Source of the DNA: Treponema sp.
GTDB taxonomy: Bacteria > Spirochaetota > Spirochaetia > Treponematales > Treponemataceae
Assembly: GCA_016293645.1 (NCBI GenBank)
Contig: JAEDDW010000089.1
Location: forward strand, 1-6,801
Length of the DNA stretch: 6,801 nucleotides
Direction: 5' to 3'
Shown one piece after another: positions 1 to 6,164 of the stretch (position 1 is the first letter of the stretch; each line of letters opens with the position of its first letter). Position numbers and translations under genes: made by a program. A model generated the notes under the pieces. The model did no database searches and was not told the DNA's origin. It saw only the letters and a program-made list of their open reading frames with translations.

Positions 1-66
1 TCTTAAAAGTTTCCGTCAAGGACCATCCCCCATGAGTCACTGCAAAATTCAAAAATAACGGTAAAA

Positions 67-792
67 ATGAATACTACAACTCGCATTCCAATCGTGCTGA
101 TGTCCGTAGAGGAAACAGCGCAGGCAGTAAGCATCAGCGTCAAGACAGTACGCAGTCTTATTCGTCAAGGCAGGCTAAGAGCCGTAAATTTCGGTACACG
201 CATGACCAGGATCTATTTGCAAGACCTTCTTGAAATAGCCAAGGGACAAGGTTATCAGGTGGTTCTCCCTTCTTCCCTATCGTTAGAAGGAGCAACGTCC
301 AAGAAAGCACAGAGGCTAAAAGATGCCGAGACTGGCTCAGTCAACAAGTTGGCAAAGTGTCGCAAGACTCCCAGGGCTGGTGAAAGAGCACCTGATGGAG
401 TAACCCACGACACCCATTACACAATGGCAGAGGTGTTGAGCACCTTTGATATTAAGTATGGCAGATTCTATGAAGTCCGCAATCGCTACCAACTCCAATC
501 AGTCCACGCATGGGGTACGACATGCTTCAAGAAAGAAGATGTAGAGAGGGTCATCGGGCTTTATAATGAAGAACAGGGAAAGAACATTTCCGATGACTGG
601 TACACCTGCTTCGACATCATGAAGCTCTACGGATTGGGCAAGACACAGGTACGCAGATTTGCAGAAACTCATGGAGTGAGAATCCGAAAGTTCAAAGGCG
701 GAAGAGCCAACTACTATCTGAAAGCAGACTGGGAGGCTGCACGCAAGAAGGCAGAGAAAAGCAGTACTACGACCAAGGCAAAACGGAAGTGA
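67..792 (+). CDS. Protein with three excisionase/MerR-like HTH modules
   Basis: This 241-residue protein probably binds DNA and may be a regulator or recombination directionality factor; the exact role is inferred. Residues ~11-60 read as a typical HTH_17/excisionase domain: a 'MSVEETAQAVSISVKTVRSL' helix pair, a basic 'RQGRLRAVNFG' wing, and an 'IYLQDLLEIA' closing helix. Residues ~118-166 (YTMAEVLSTFDI..., then 'CFKKEDVERVIGLY') and ~179-228 (YTCFDIMKLYGLGKTQVRRF..., then 'YYLKADWEAARKKA') repeat the same helix-wing-helix plan, with a basic linker at ~78-110 and a Lys-rich tail. A typical Xis is under 100 residues with one module, so the tandem form is unusual. The start is ATG 67, preceded by an A-rich stretch (ggtaaaa) and no Shine-Dalgarno box, as expected in Bacteroidetes. 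Bases 1-66 hold no gene I can see. It lies 339 bp upstream of the integrase in the same orientation. The protein reading is firm, the function is not. Confidence 0.85.
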   Translation: MNTTTRIPIVLMSVEETAQAVSISVKTVRSLIRQGRLRAVNFGTRMTRIYLQDLLEIAKGQGYQVVLPSSLSLEGATSKKAQRLKDAETGSVNKLAKCRKTPRAGERAPDGVTHDTHYTMAEVLSTFDIKYGRFYEVRNRYQLQSVHAWGTTCFKKEDVERVIGLYNEEQGKNISDDWYTCFDIMKLYGLGKTQVRRFAETHGVRIRKFKGGRANYYLKADWEAARKKAEKSSTTTKAKRK

Positions 793-946
793 GACACAAG
801 TCAAGAGATGGTTCAAACAAACTCATATACGACCCATGCCGTTGCAATTGCTATGCAGCACCCATCCATGTCGGTCGAAACAAACCCACAACGCAGAGTA
901 ACGGATATAAGACAAAAAACGCATCCAATACCTGCTTTTAGTCTGA

Positions 947-972
947 TTTTGAGCGTAAAATCATACTCAAAA
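947..972. repeat. 7-bp perfect inverted repeat
   Basis: TTTTGAG (947-953) and CTCAAAA (966-972) are exact reverse complements separated by 12 bases. Two further pairs outside an A/G mismatch (T944-G945 with C974-A975) extend the symmetry. The right arm overlaps the left arm of the next, larger inverted repeat (969-1020), so the two structures would be mutually exclusive if folded. It could be a dimeric protein site or an RNA hairpin; no poly-T run follows it, so a terminator is unlikely. Confidence 0.5.
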
Positions 973-1020
973 GCAAATTCAGGTTAAATTCTGGCTGTAT
1001 TTGAAGCCATCTTTGCTTTT
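969..1020. repeat. 9-bp perfect inverted repeat enclosing a 5-bp hairpin
   Basis: AAAAGCAAA (969-977) and TTTGCTTTT (1012-1020) are exact reverse complements. Between them TGGCT (992-996) and AGCCA (1005-1009) form a second, inner inverted repeat with an 8-base loop. The nested arrangement lies directly upstream of the integrase -7 element, so it is placed to bind a regulator or recombinase, or to fold in an RNA reading through from the upstream gene. Confidence 0.6.
975..994 (+). repeat. Direct repeat AAATTC(A/T)GG spaced 11 bp
   Basis: AAATTCAGG (975-983) and AAATTCTGG (986-994) match at 8 of 9 bases, with an 11-bp period, about one DNA helical turn. Two same-face sites upstream of an integrase promoter fit cooperative binding by an excisionase-like HTH protein or the integrase arm-binding domain. 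Function is inferred from spacing and position only. Confidence 0.5.
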
Positions 1021-1045
1021 CTCTTTTCACGGCAATCTAACTTTG
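1012..1045 (+). promoter_or_regulatory. Likely Bacteroidetes-type promoter for integrase
   Basis: TAACTTTG at 1038-1045 is an exact match to the Bacteroidetes -7 consensus TAnnTTTG. A TTTG at 1012-1015 could serve as the -33 element with a 22-bp spacer, slightly longer than the usual 19-21. Transcription would start near 1050, leaving a leader of roughly 80 bases before the integrase ATG at 1132. The -33 candidate lies inside the right arm of the 969-1020 inverted repeat, so a protein bound there could block transcription. Confidence 0.55.
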
Positions 1046-1131
1046 CATCGGATTTGAGAGTTAAAGCGTTGCGACCATGGCTATTCGCATCCACAGATAC
1101 ATATCATAAACAATAATAAAACAGTAACAAT

Positions 1132-2271
1132 ATGACAAACATTTGTACAAAGGTCACCGTGCGGAGACGACCTATCAAGAACGGACAGACTTCCCTCTAT
1201 TTGGATTTCTATCCTCCAGTCCGCAACCCGAAGACAGGCAAGCTCTCACGCAGGGAGTACCTTGGTCTTTACATCTACACCAACCCTGTTGAACGCTTTC
1301 AGCAGGAGTACAACAAAAGTATGATTCAGAAAGCGGAAATCATCAAGTGCCGCAGGACTGAGTCCATCATCAATGAGGAGTATGGCTTCCTCGACCGCAA
1401 CAAGGGCAAGGAGAGCTTCTTGGAATATTTCAAGAACCTCATGATTGAGCGTGGCAGCAGCCAGAACTGGGCAACCGCCTACATGCACTTCCACAATTAC
1501 ACGCATGGCGAGTGCCGCTTCTGCGACCTTACCGTTCCGTACTGCCAGGGATTCCTCGACTACCTGTTGTCGGATGCCTGTATGCACAACGGCAAGCGCA
1601 TGATGGGAACAACAGCCAACAACAACCTTACCAAGTTGAAGTGCATCCTTGCCATCGCATACGAGGACGGACTGCTCAAAGAGAATATCGCCAAGAAACT
1701 TGTGCGTGCCAAGGCTCATGGCAACAAGCGGCAGTTCCTCACCAAGGAAGAGTTGTTGCAGTTGTCTCAGACTCCTTGCAAGAGTGATGTCCTTCGCCGT
1801 GCAGGTCTCTTCTCCTGCCTCACTGGTCTTCGCCTCTCTGACTGCATCAGACTCCAGTGGGAGAACATCGTCAAGTTGGCTGATGGCGGCTGGGGAATGG
1901 ACATTATCACAAAGAAGACTTCCACCGCTGCAATCCTGCCTATCAGCGAAGAGGCTCTGCAGCTCTGTGGTGAGCGAGGCACAGGACAGGTGTTCAAGAA
2001 CCTCACGAACAGTACAGTGGCATTGTATCTCAAACCGTGGATAAAGGCTTCCGGCATCGAGAAACACATCACCTTCCACTGCTTCCGTCATACCTTTGCC
2101 ACCTTGCAGTTGGCAGAGGGAACGGACATCTACACCGTGAGCAAGCTGCTTACCCATAGCAATCTTGCCACTACTCAGGTGTATGCCGATGTGGTGGACG
2201 AACTCAAACGTGATGCGGCAGAACGTATCTCGCTCAAAATACCAACAAAGGAAGAGAGTGACCAGACATAA
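1132..2271 (+). CDS. int: Tyrosine recombinase/integrase (phage integrase family)
   Basis: This 379-residue protein would cut and rejoin DNA at attachment sites through a covalent 3'-phosphotyrosine, integrating and excising the element. Residues ~1-60 look like an arm-binding domain of the kind seen in Bacteroidetes integrases (VRRRPIKNGQTSLYLDF, then LGLYIYTNP). Residues ~92-195 form the SAM-like core-binding domain, and ~200-365 the catalytic domain. The catalytic residues can be read directly: R234 in TGLRLSD, K262 in ITKKTS, H316 and R319 in HCFRHTFAT, H342 in LLTHSNLATTQVYA, and nucleophile Y351. The first catalytic Arg is present, unlike CTnDOT IntDOT, where it is replaced by Ser. Length is normal and the frame intact. 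ATG 1132 follows the A-rich 'aacagtaacaat'. An excisionase-like gene starts 25 bp downstream, suggesting co-transcription. Family assignment is certain; the target site is unknown. Confidence 0.97.
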   Translation: MTNICTKVTVRRRPIKNGQTSLYLDFYPPVRNPKTGKLSRREYLGLYIYTNPVERFQQEYNKSMIQKAEIIKCRRTESIINEEYGFLDRNKGKESFLEYFKNLMIERGSSQNWATAYMHFHNYTHGECRFCDLTVPYCQGFLDYLLSDACMHNGKRMMGTTANNNLTKLKCILAIAYEDGLLKENIAKKLVRAKAHGNKRQFLTKEELLQLSQTPCKSDVLRRAGLFSCLTGLRLSDCIRLQWENIVKLADGGWGMDIITKKTSTAAILPISEEALQLCGERGTGQVFKNLTNSTVALYLKPWIKASGIEKHITFHCFRHTFATLQLAEGTDIYTVSKLLTHSNLATTQVYADVVDELKRDAAERISLKIPTKEESDQT

Positions 2272-2296
2272 GTGAAAAACATAATCAGGATAACAA

Positions 2297-2746
2297 ATGG
2301 AAGAAAACAAATCATTATCGTTCGACCAACTGCCCAGTGCAGTTGGCGAACTTCTGACAAAGGTCAATACGATGATGACTCGTCTTGATGACATTGGTCA
2401 GAGAATAGGCAATGCTCCGAGCGAGAATGACCATGTTCTTATGGACATCAGAGAGGCAAGTGCCTTCGTCCGAAAGAAAGTCTCATCGCTTTATGCTTAC
2501 ACATCTGAAAGGCGCATTCCTTTCTACAAGAGAGGGAACACGCTCTACTTCTTCAAAGACCAGCTGATAAAATGGATTGAGGCAGGTGGCTCATGGGACA
2601 AGCCTTACGAATCGACCCAGGAGGAACAGGCAGACTTCGAGGCTCATCTGGCAATGTTGCAGAAAAGCAAGAAGAACAAGCCTGCCTCCATGAAGAGGGT
2701 CAAGGGCGAGAAAAATCCTGATGGGGAAGAATGGCATGACGGATAA
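2297..2746 (+). CDS. Excisionase-like helix-turn-helix protein
   Basis: This 149-residue protein probably binds DNA near the attachment sites and steers the integrase towards excision, or regulates neighbouring genes. Residues ~47-95 form the HTH_17/excisionase domain: 'LMDIREASAFVRKKVSSLYA' (two helices), 'RRIPFYKRGNTLYFFK' (basic wing) and 'DQLIKWIEAGG' (closing helix). The first 40 residues look like a short coiled coil (LLTKVNTMMTRLDDIGQRI), which could allow dimerisation. The tail from ~105 is charged and probably flexible. It starts 25 bp after the integrase stop, with an A-rich upstream sequence (aggataacaa), and is probably in the same transcript. Family assignment is strong. The Xis role is inferred from domain and position; a transcription regulator is the alternative. 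Confidence 0.88.
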   Translation: MEENKSLSFDQLPSAVGELLTKVNTMMTRLDDIGQRIGNAPSENDHVLMDIREASAFVRKKVSSLYAYTSERRIPFYKRGNTLYFFKDQLIKWIEAGGSWDKPYESTQEEQADFEAHLAMLQKSKKNKPASMKRVKGEKNPDGEEWHDG

Positions 2747-2843
2747 GAGAATCATGTAATCTACTTTTTACGAAAGGGGAAAGAGAAACTATTCATTCTT
2801 TCTTTGCTGAGTAATCCGTTTCACTAATAATCAGTTTTTCAAG

Positions 2844-3686
2844 ATGAGTAACCAAAGCATAAAATACGGAATCCTGCTGACCAAGGAGCAGCTCGATTTC
2901 TTGAAGGATGACAGGCAGGGCTTCCACCGCATGACCGCCTTCGACACTTTTGTATCAATGGCTTCCATCAAGCCGAGTGTTTATCAGAAGACAGGCTTCT
3001 CCGCTTCACTCTCCATCGGGCAGTTTGCCATCTCAACCGTTGAGTTGTCTGCCCTTTGGAAGTGTGACCGCAAGACAGCGGCAAAGGTGGTGGAACTGTT
3101 CAATCAGGTGGGTATTCTCTCAACCGAGAGGAACAACCGCACCTCCATCCATACTATACTCTGCATCGCCTTCTGGTACGTTGACGGCATCAAGGAAGCC
3201 ATCAAGAACCCTTTCTATAACCGTCAAGCCGTGACTTCCGCCACCCAAGAGAAATTGGTGTCCGATGTCCCATCCGAAACCGTTTACTCTTCGGGAGGCA
3301 ATCTCTCCAATGGCACAGGGCAGCAGAAAGACAGCAGTGTCATTCCTGCCACTGCCGACATTCAGCAGCCCCATGTTCCTGCCTCTTATAATACTTCTTC
3401 CCCTTTCGTTAATTCTCATGTCATCGGGGACGGACTTTCAGATCCTTCTCCGATACCACAAGACTTCAAACAAAGGGAAAAGGAAGGTGATGACCATTTT
3501 GAGTATGAGGTTGGACAGCCGTCAGAAGATGACTGCAATCAAGGAGAAGGGGCATCACCCATTGAGTTGCTGCCGTCTCCTGTCTATGATGACGAGGGCA
3601 ACCTCTTGCAGCCACCGCCCCATGAAGGACGATGCGAGGATCACACGGAGAGACATGGCGCGCATATCACCCCAAGTCACTCATGA
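2844..3686 (+). CDS. Winged-helix protein with acidic disordered tail
   Basis: This 280-residue protein is one I cannot name. Residues ~10-40 (LLTKEQLDFLKDDRQGFHRM...) form a helical start, and ~58-112 look like a winged HTH of the replication-initiator/Phage_rep_O or DnaD-N type: 'QFAISTVELSALWKCDRKTA' (recognition helix), 'VVELFNQVGIL' and the wing 'STERNNRTSIHTILCIAFW'. From ~128 to the end the protein is rich in Ser, Pro, Gln, Asp and Glu with no clear fold, so it is probably disordered and may recruit partners. It could act in element replication, in regulation, or in the relaxosome. A 97-bp gap separates it from the HTH gene; TTTCTTTG (2799-2806) there is one base off a -7 element but lacks a clear -33 partner. 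The open frame +1 at 3265-3765 is judged a shadow. Confidence 0.8.
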   Translation: MSNQSIKYGILLTKEQLDFLKDDRQGFHRMTAFDTFVSMASIKPSVYQKTGFSASLSIGQFAISTVELSALWKCDRKTAAKVVELFNQVGILSTERNNRTSIHTILCIAFWYVDGIKEAIKNPFYNRQAVTSATQEKLVSDVPSETVYSSGGNLSNGTGQQKDSSVIPATADIQQPHVPASYNTSSPFVNSHVIGDGLSDPSPIPQDFKQREKEGDDHFEYEVGQPSEDDCNQGEGASPIELLPSPVYDDEGNLLQPPPHEGRCEDHTERHGAHITPSHS

Positions 3687-3751
3687 TGTCATCTCTACTT
3701 TTCCCTTATTTCGACTATTGACGTTCCCGACAGGCAAGCTATCCAGAAGCC

Positions 3752-3779
3752 GCTACCTCTATTAGCCGTAGTTTTTTTT
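3752..3779 (+). terminator. Weak intrinsic terminator-like site
   Basis: A run of eight T (3772-3779) follows short complementary arms: CTAC (3753-3756) with GTAG (3768-3771), or alternatively GCTA (3752-3755) with TAGC (3763-3766). It lies 65 bp after the stop of the winged-helix gene and before the mobilization genes, a sensible place for transcription to end. The stems are only 4-5 bp, so it may be inefficient, or the T-run may belong to the oriT region instead. Confidence 0.35.
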
Positions 3780-3917
3780 CGGAGGTCTAAACAAGAAGTA
3801 CCAGTGTCAGACGGTTTCGCTTCGCCCACCGCTTCCTACTGGCATTCTTGAATGTTCGCAGGCTCACATTGGCTGTCCTGTTATATCAGAGTATAAACTT
3901 TATAAACCCCATTTACA
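3780..3917 (+). other. oriT: Candidate origin of transfer (oriT) region
   Basis: This non-coding stretch lies directly upstream of the RHH accessory protein and relaxase, the usual place for oriT in Bacteroidales mobilizable elements. It has an imperfect stem-loop: CCAGT (3801-3805) pairs with ACTGG (3838-3842), then after a symmetric 6x6 internal loop CGGT (3812-3815) pairs with ACCG (3828-3831) around a 12-base loop. CGCTTC occurs twice (3818-3823, 3830-3835), and CATTC/GAATG forms a palindrome at 3843-3854. A TGTCCTG at 3874-3880 resembles the MOBP-type nic core (ATCCTG), but this is one weak match. The nick site is not established. A near-perfect GGAGGT at 3781-3786 precedes no plausible gene. 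Confidence 0.5.
3892..3904. promoter_or_regulatory. 13-bp AT palindrome, possible operator of mob genes
   Basis: TATAAACTTTATA is a perfect palindrome with 6-bp arms around a central C, ending 13 bp before the ATG of the RHH gene. Ribbon-helix-helix mobilization proteins often bind symmetric sites near their own promoter and repress it, so this could be an autoregulatory operator. The site is visible; its function is inferred. A clean TAnnTTTG element is not present, though the palindrome may overlap the promoter. Confidence 0.45.
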
Positions 3918-4313
3918 ATGGCAAAAGTCAAGAATAACACCACGGAGAAGACCTCAAAGAAGAGACCTCCGAAGACCAGACACATTGACGTTCGTTTCAC
4001 AGAAGAAGAATACAATGAGGTAGTGCATAATGCCCGATTGTCAGGCAGGAGCAAGAGCACCTATCTCCATGACTTAGGCATCGGACACAAGCCATCCCTA
4101 CCCATGACCGCAGAGCAGGAGGAAGCCTTGAAGGGCTTAATCGGGGCAAGGTCTGAACTGGTTTATGTGCGCAATGCGCTTCATGCCCTGCCACAGACCG
4201 AGAGACTAAAACTCTTCAAGAGAGCCGACTTCATGGAACGTTGGCTTCAAGGCATCAACACCCTGATAGAGGAATTGAGCCGCATTAGAGACAAATTCTT
4301 GGATATGTTATGA
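3918..4313 (+). CDS. Ribbon-helix-helix mobilization accessory protein
   Basis: This 131-residue protein is probably the relaxosome accessory factor that binds oriT and helps load the relaxase; it belongs with the MobC/MobB-like families. The basic N-terminus (KKRPPKTRH) leads into the RHH strand 'RHIDVRFTEEEYNEVVHNAR' and the helix 'SGRSKSTYLHDLGIG' (residues ~22-56), close to the family pattern R-hydrophobic-V-RFT-EEY...A...G.S.STYL. The second half (~64-130) is predicted mostly helical, with a charged stretch that may contact the relaxase. Its length is normal. The TGA overlaps the relaxase start by four bases (ATGA), so the two are translationally coupled. The candidate oriT and a palindromic operator-like site lie directly upstream, fitting both DNA binding and autoregulation. 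Confidence 0.88.
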   Translation: MAKVKNNTTEKTSKKRPPKTRHIDVRFTEEEYNEVVHNARLSGRSKSTYLHDLGIGHKPSLPMTAEQEEALKGLIGARSELVYVRNALHALPQTERLKLFKRADFMERWLQGINTLIEELSRIRDKFLDML

Positions 4314-5575
4314 TAGCAAAAGCATCAGCAATTCAGCATGGTCAGGCAATGACCAATTACGCAACCAAGAACAACCGTGCGGACATCGTCAAGACCAACC
4401 ATCTCAGCGAGGGTCTGCCGCCTATGGGCATGTGGGACGAAATGGTGCTGCATCAGTCCATGTTCAAGCAGAGGTATGCCAAGAAGCCCATCGAACTGAC
4501 GTCCATCCGCTTTGAGCTTTCACCATCTGAGGAAGAGGCACGGAACTGGACGATGGAAGACTGGAGGAGATTCCTTGACGAGTTCATCCGTGAGATGGAT
4601 GGCATCTCCAAGGTGAACCACATCGGGAAGAAGAAGGGCAAGGCTGCAACTTCGGTCAAGCCGACCAACATAGCCAACTCGCAGTATTTTGCCGCCCTTC
4701 ACCGTGACTCCAAGAGTGGCATTCCCCACCTGCATCTGGTGGTGAACCGCATCGACATGGACGGTAATCTCAATGATGTGAAGTTCATCGGTGAGCGTGC
4801 CGTGATGGCTGCGAAAGCCATCAATCAGCGTCATGGTTGGAAGGATGCCATGGATATTCGTCAGGAACGCATTGCAGAGGTGACCAAAGCCTGTATGGAT
4901 GTGCTGCGTTCAATGCCGTTCTTTGATTGGGATGAATATGCCGACCGATTGAGGGCAAAGGGATATGACATCGAGCTTATCCGTGACAAGAATGGTCAAG
5001 GCAGGGTGCATGGCTACCGCTTCAAGTTCGGAAAAACTACCATCAAGGCTTCCGAACTGGGTGTAGGAAGGAATCTCACCGCATCGAAAATCGGGAATAC
5101 CTTCCGCAAGCTGCACCCTCAGCCAACACCTGTTGCAGTTGGTCAAAGACCTTCTCCTTCTGTTTCAAACGCTACCACATTGGACAGCAGAAATACGGCA
5201 TCGCAAGGTGGTCTGTCTCGTACAAGCAATGTTGCCAAACCTGACCTTCCTGCCGGATTGAGAAAGATTATTGAAGTCGATGGTGAGCGTTTCAGCATAG
5301 TCATGCCGAGAACTGCTTACGACACGATGAACAGTTGTATCGAAGTTCCCGAGAATGGATCCGCAAGCCACACTGACATTCTGAATGTAGCCATGCTGCT
5401 CTTCATGAACTACCTTGATGCTGCCACATCGATGTCTGAGTCATGTGGTGGCGGTGGCAGTCCTGGCAGTGGCTGGGGACGTGATAAGGACGATGATGAC
5501 CGTGAATGGGCAAGACGTTGCGCAATGCAAGCAAACACACTCTGCAAGCCGATAAAGAGAGGCATGAAACGATAA
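4310..5575 (+). CDS. Relaxase / mobilization nuclease (MOBP-like)
   Basis: This 421-residue relaxase would nick one strand at oriT through a tyrosine, stay bound to the 5' end and lead it into the recipient. Residues ~1-250 are the nuclease domain. The likely nucleophile is Y17 in 'HGQAMTNYATKNN'. The metal-binding motif reads 'ALHRDSKSGIPHLHLVVNRI', with H131, H140, H142 and N146 in the expected three-His pattern, followed by the usual 'D.DGNLND'. A second conserved-looking block (~205-265: DWDEYADRLRAKGYDIEL... then HGYRFKFG and ASELG) matches the later part of the domain. The C-terminal ~100 residues include a Gly-rich, Asp-rich stretch (~379-398: CGGGGSPGSGWGRDKDDDD). ATG 4310 overlaps the upstream stop (ATGA). 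No coupling protein is visible nearby, so a helper system is likely needed. The MOBP subgroup is assigned from motifs and gene order, without a database comparison. Confidence 0.93.
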   Translation: MIAKASAIQHGQAMTNYATKNNRADIVKTNHLSEGLPPMGMWDEMVLHQSMFKQRYAKKPIELTSIRFELSPSEEEARNWTMEDWRRFLDEFIREMDGISKVNHIGKKKGKAATSVKPTNIANSQYFAALHRDSKSGIPHLHLVVNRIDMDGNLNDVKFIGERAVMAAKAINQRHGWKDAMDIRQERIAEVTKACMDVLRSMPFFDWDEYADRLRAKGYDIELIRDKNGQGRVHGYRFKFGKTTIKASELGVGRNLTASKIGNTFRKLHPQPTPVAVGQRPSPSVSNATTLDSRNTASQGGLSRTSNVAKPDLPAGLRKIIEVDGERFSIVMPRTAYDTMNSCIEVPENGSASHTDILNVAMLLFMNYLDAATSMSESCGGGGSPGSGWGRDKDDDDREWARRCAMQANTLCKPIKRGMKR

Positions 5576-5594
5576 CTTTTCAAACAAGAACGGT

Positions 5595-6143
5595 ATGGGA
5601 AGAAACAAGAAAGATGCCACACAGGATGTGCTTAACCTGTACAATCAGATGCAGGAGGACGAGAACATCGAGAGTGGCAAGGAAGAAATCAAAGTGACCC
5701 TGAAAGAGATTGAATCAGCCAAGAAAGCACTCTATGAGGCAAAGGAGGAACTGGGCAATGCCTATCGGAGGTTGGAATCAACGAAAGTGGCACTTATGGC
5801 TGCCCACAGGAGCACGGACAACATCGTGGATAGTATATGCCATGCCATAGTCAAGGCAGAGCAGAGCAACCTCAAAGTCGGCATCAACGATGAAGGAGTT
5901 GCCCAGTTGGATAAGCGGAACAACACCGCCATTTCTGCTTTCAAGCAAGCCCTTGACGAGCATGAGAAGCGGATAAACGACCTGTTCACTCACCAGCAGA
6001 AAGAGCTTAAACGAATCCGCAATATCGAGGAGGGTGCATACTTCAACGGTAGCACCTATGCCTGGATGTTCGGCTTGGCTTTCCTAAGTTGGTCTATCAT
6101 CTTTGTTGAAATCACCATTTGGATATGCATCACACTTTTTTAG
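5595..6143 (+). CDS. Coiled-coil protein with C-terminal membrane anchor
   Basis: This 182-residue protein is not one I can name. Residues ~25-70 (EEIKVTLKEIESAKKALYEA...) and ~112-145 (ISAFKQALDEHEKRINDLFT...) are strongly helical with heptad-like hydrophobic spacing, so coiled coils are likely. Residues ~155-181 (YAWMFGLAFLSWSIIFVEIT, then IWICITLF) form one hydrophobic membrane segment at the very end, leaving almost no residues beyond it, so it looks tail-anchored with the coiled coil in the cytoplasm. There is no signal peptide. It starts 19 bp after the relaxase stop and is probably in the mob operon. Genes at this position in Bacteroidales elements are often mobilization-related, and a membrane docking role between relaxosome and helper machinery is a plausible but untested idea. 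The upstream bases (aaacaagaacgg) show no Shine-Dalgarno box. Confidence 0.85.
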   Translation: MGRNKKDATQDVLNLYNQMQEDENIESGKEEIKVTLKEIESAKKALYEAKEELGNAYRRLESTKVALMAAHRSTDNIVDSICHAIVKAEQSNLKVGINDEGVAQLDKRNNTAISAFKQALDEHEKRINDLFTHQQKELKRIRNIEEGAYFNGSTYAWMFGLAFLSWSIIFVEITIWICITLF

Positions 6144-6164
6144 AAAACTCAAAACATCAGAATC

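Larger units (their letters stand above)
793..1131. other. Repeat-rich non-coding region upstream of integrase
   Basis: No convincing gene lies in these 339 bases. The right half (about 940-1050) is dense in short symmetric elements: a 7-bp inverted repeat, a 9-bp inverted repeat, an 11-bp-spaced direct repeat and a Bacteroidetes-type promoter element, each listed separately. The left half (793-940) shows only an 8-bp palindrome GCAATTGC at 844-851. Being next to a tyrosine integrase and rich in such sites, the region is a plausible control region for the integrase and may contain attachment or arm-type binding sites. That role is inference; neither element end has been shown. Confidence 0.5.

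Noticed and set aside
499..816. 105-codon minus-strand frame opposite the first HTH gene
   Set aside because: Antisense to a clear HTH protein; Cys/Leu/Ser-rich shadow composition and no domain.
1246..2394. Long 382-codon open frame on the minus strand opposite the integrase
   Set aside because: It lies almost wholly antisense to a gene with every tyrosine recombinase catalytic residue in place. Its translation shows no recognisable domain and an odd Val/Leu/His-rich composition typical of a shadow frame.
2799..2806. Possible promoter TTTCTTTG before the winged-helix gene
   Set aside because: One mismatch to the -7 consensus and no TTTG at the right distance upstream; too weak to list as a feature.
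3265..3765. 166-codon plus-strand frame overlapping the end of the winged-helix gene
   Set aside because: It is out of frame with the upstream gene and has low-complexity Ser/Leu/Arg content. A frameshifted extension was considered, but the winged-helix gene ends in a natural stop and the tail frame has no domain.
3781..3851. GGAGGT box followed by a GTG-started 15-codon frame (3804-3851)
   Set aside because: Spacing is about 17 bases from box to GTG, Bacteroidetes rarely use Shine-Dalgarno boxes, and the frame lies across the candidate oriT stem-loop.
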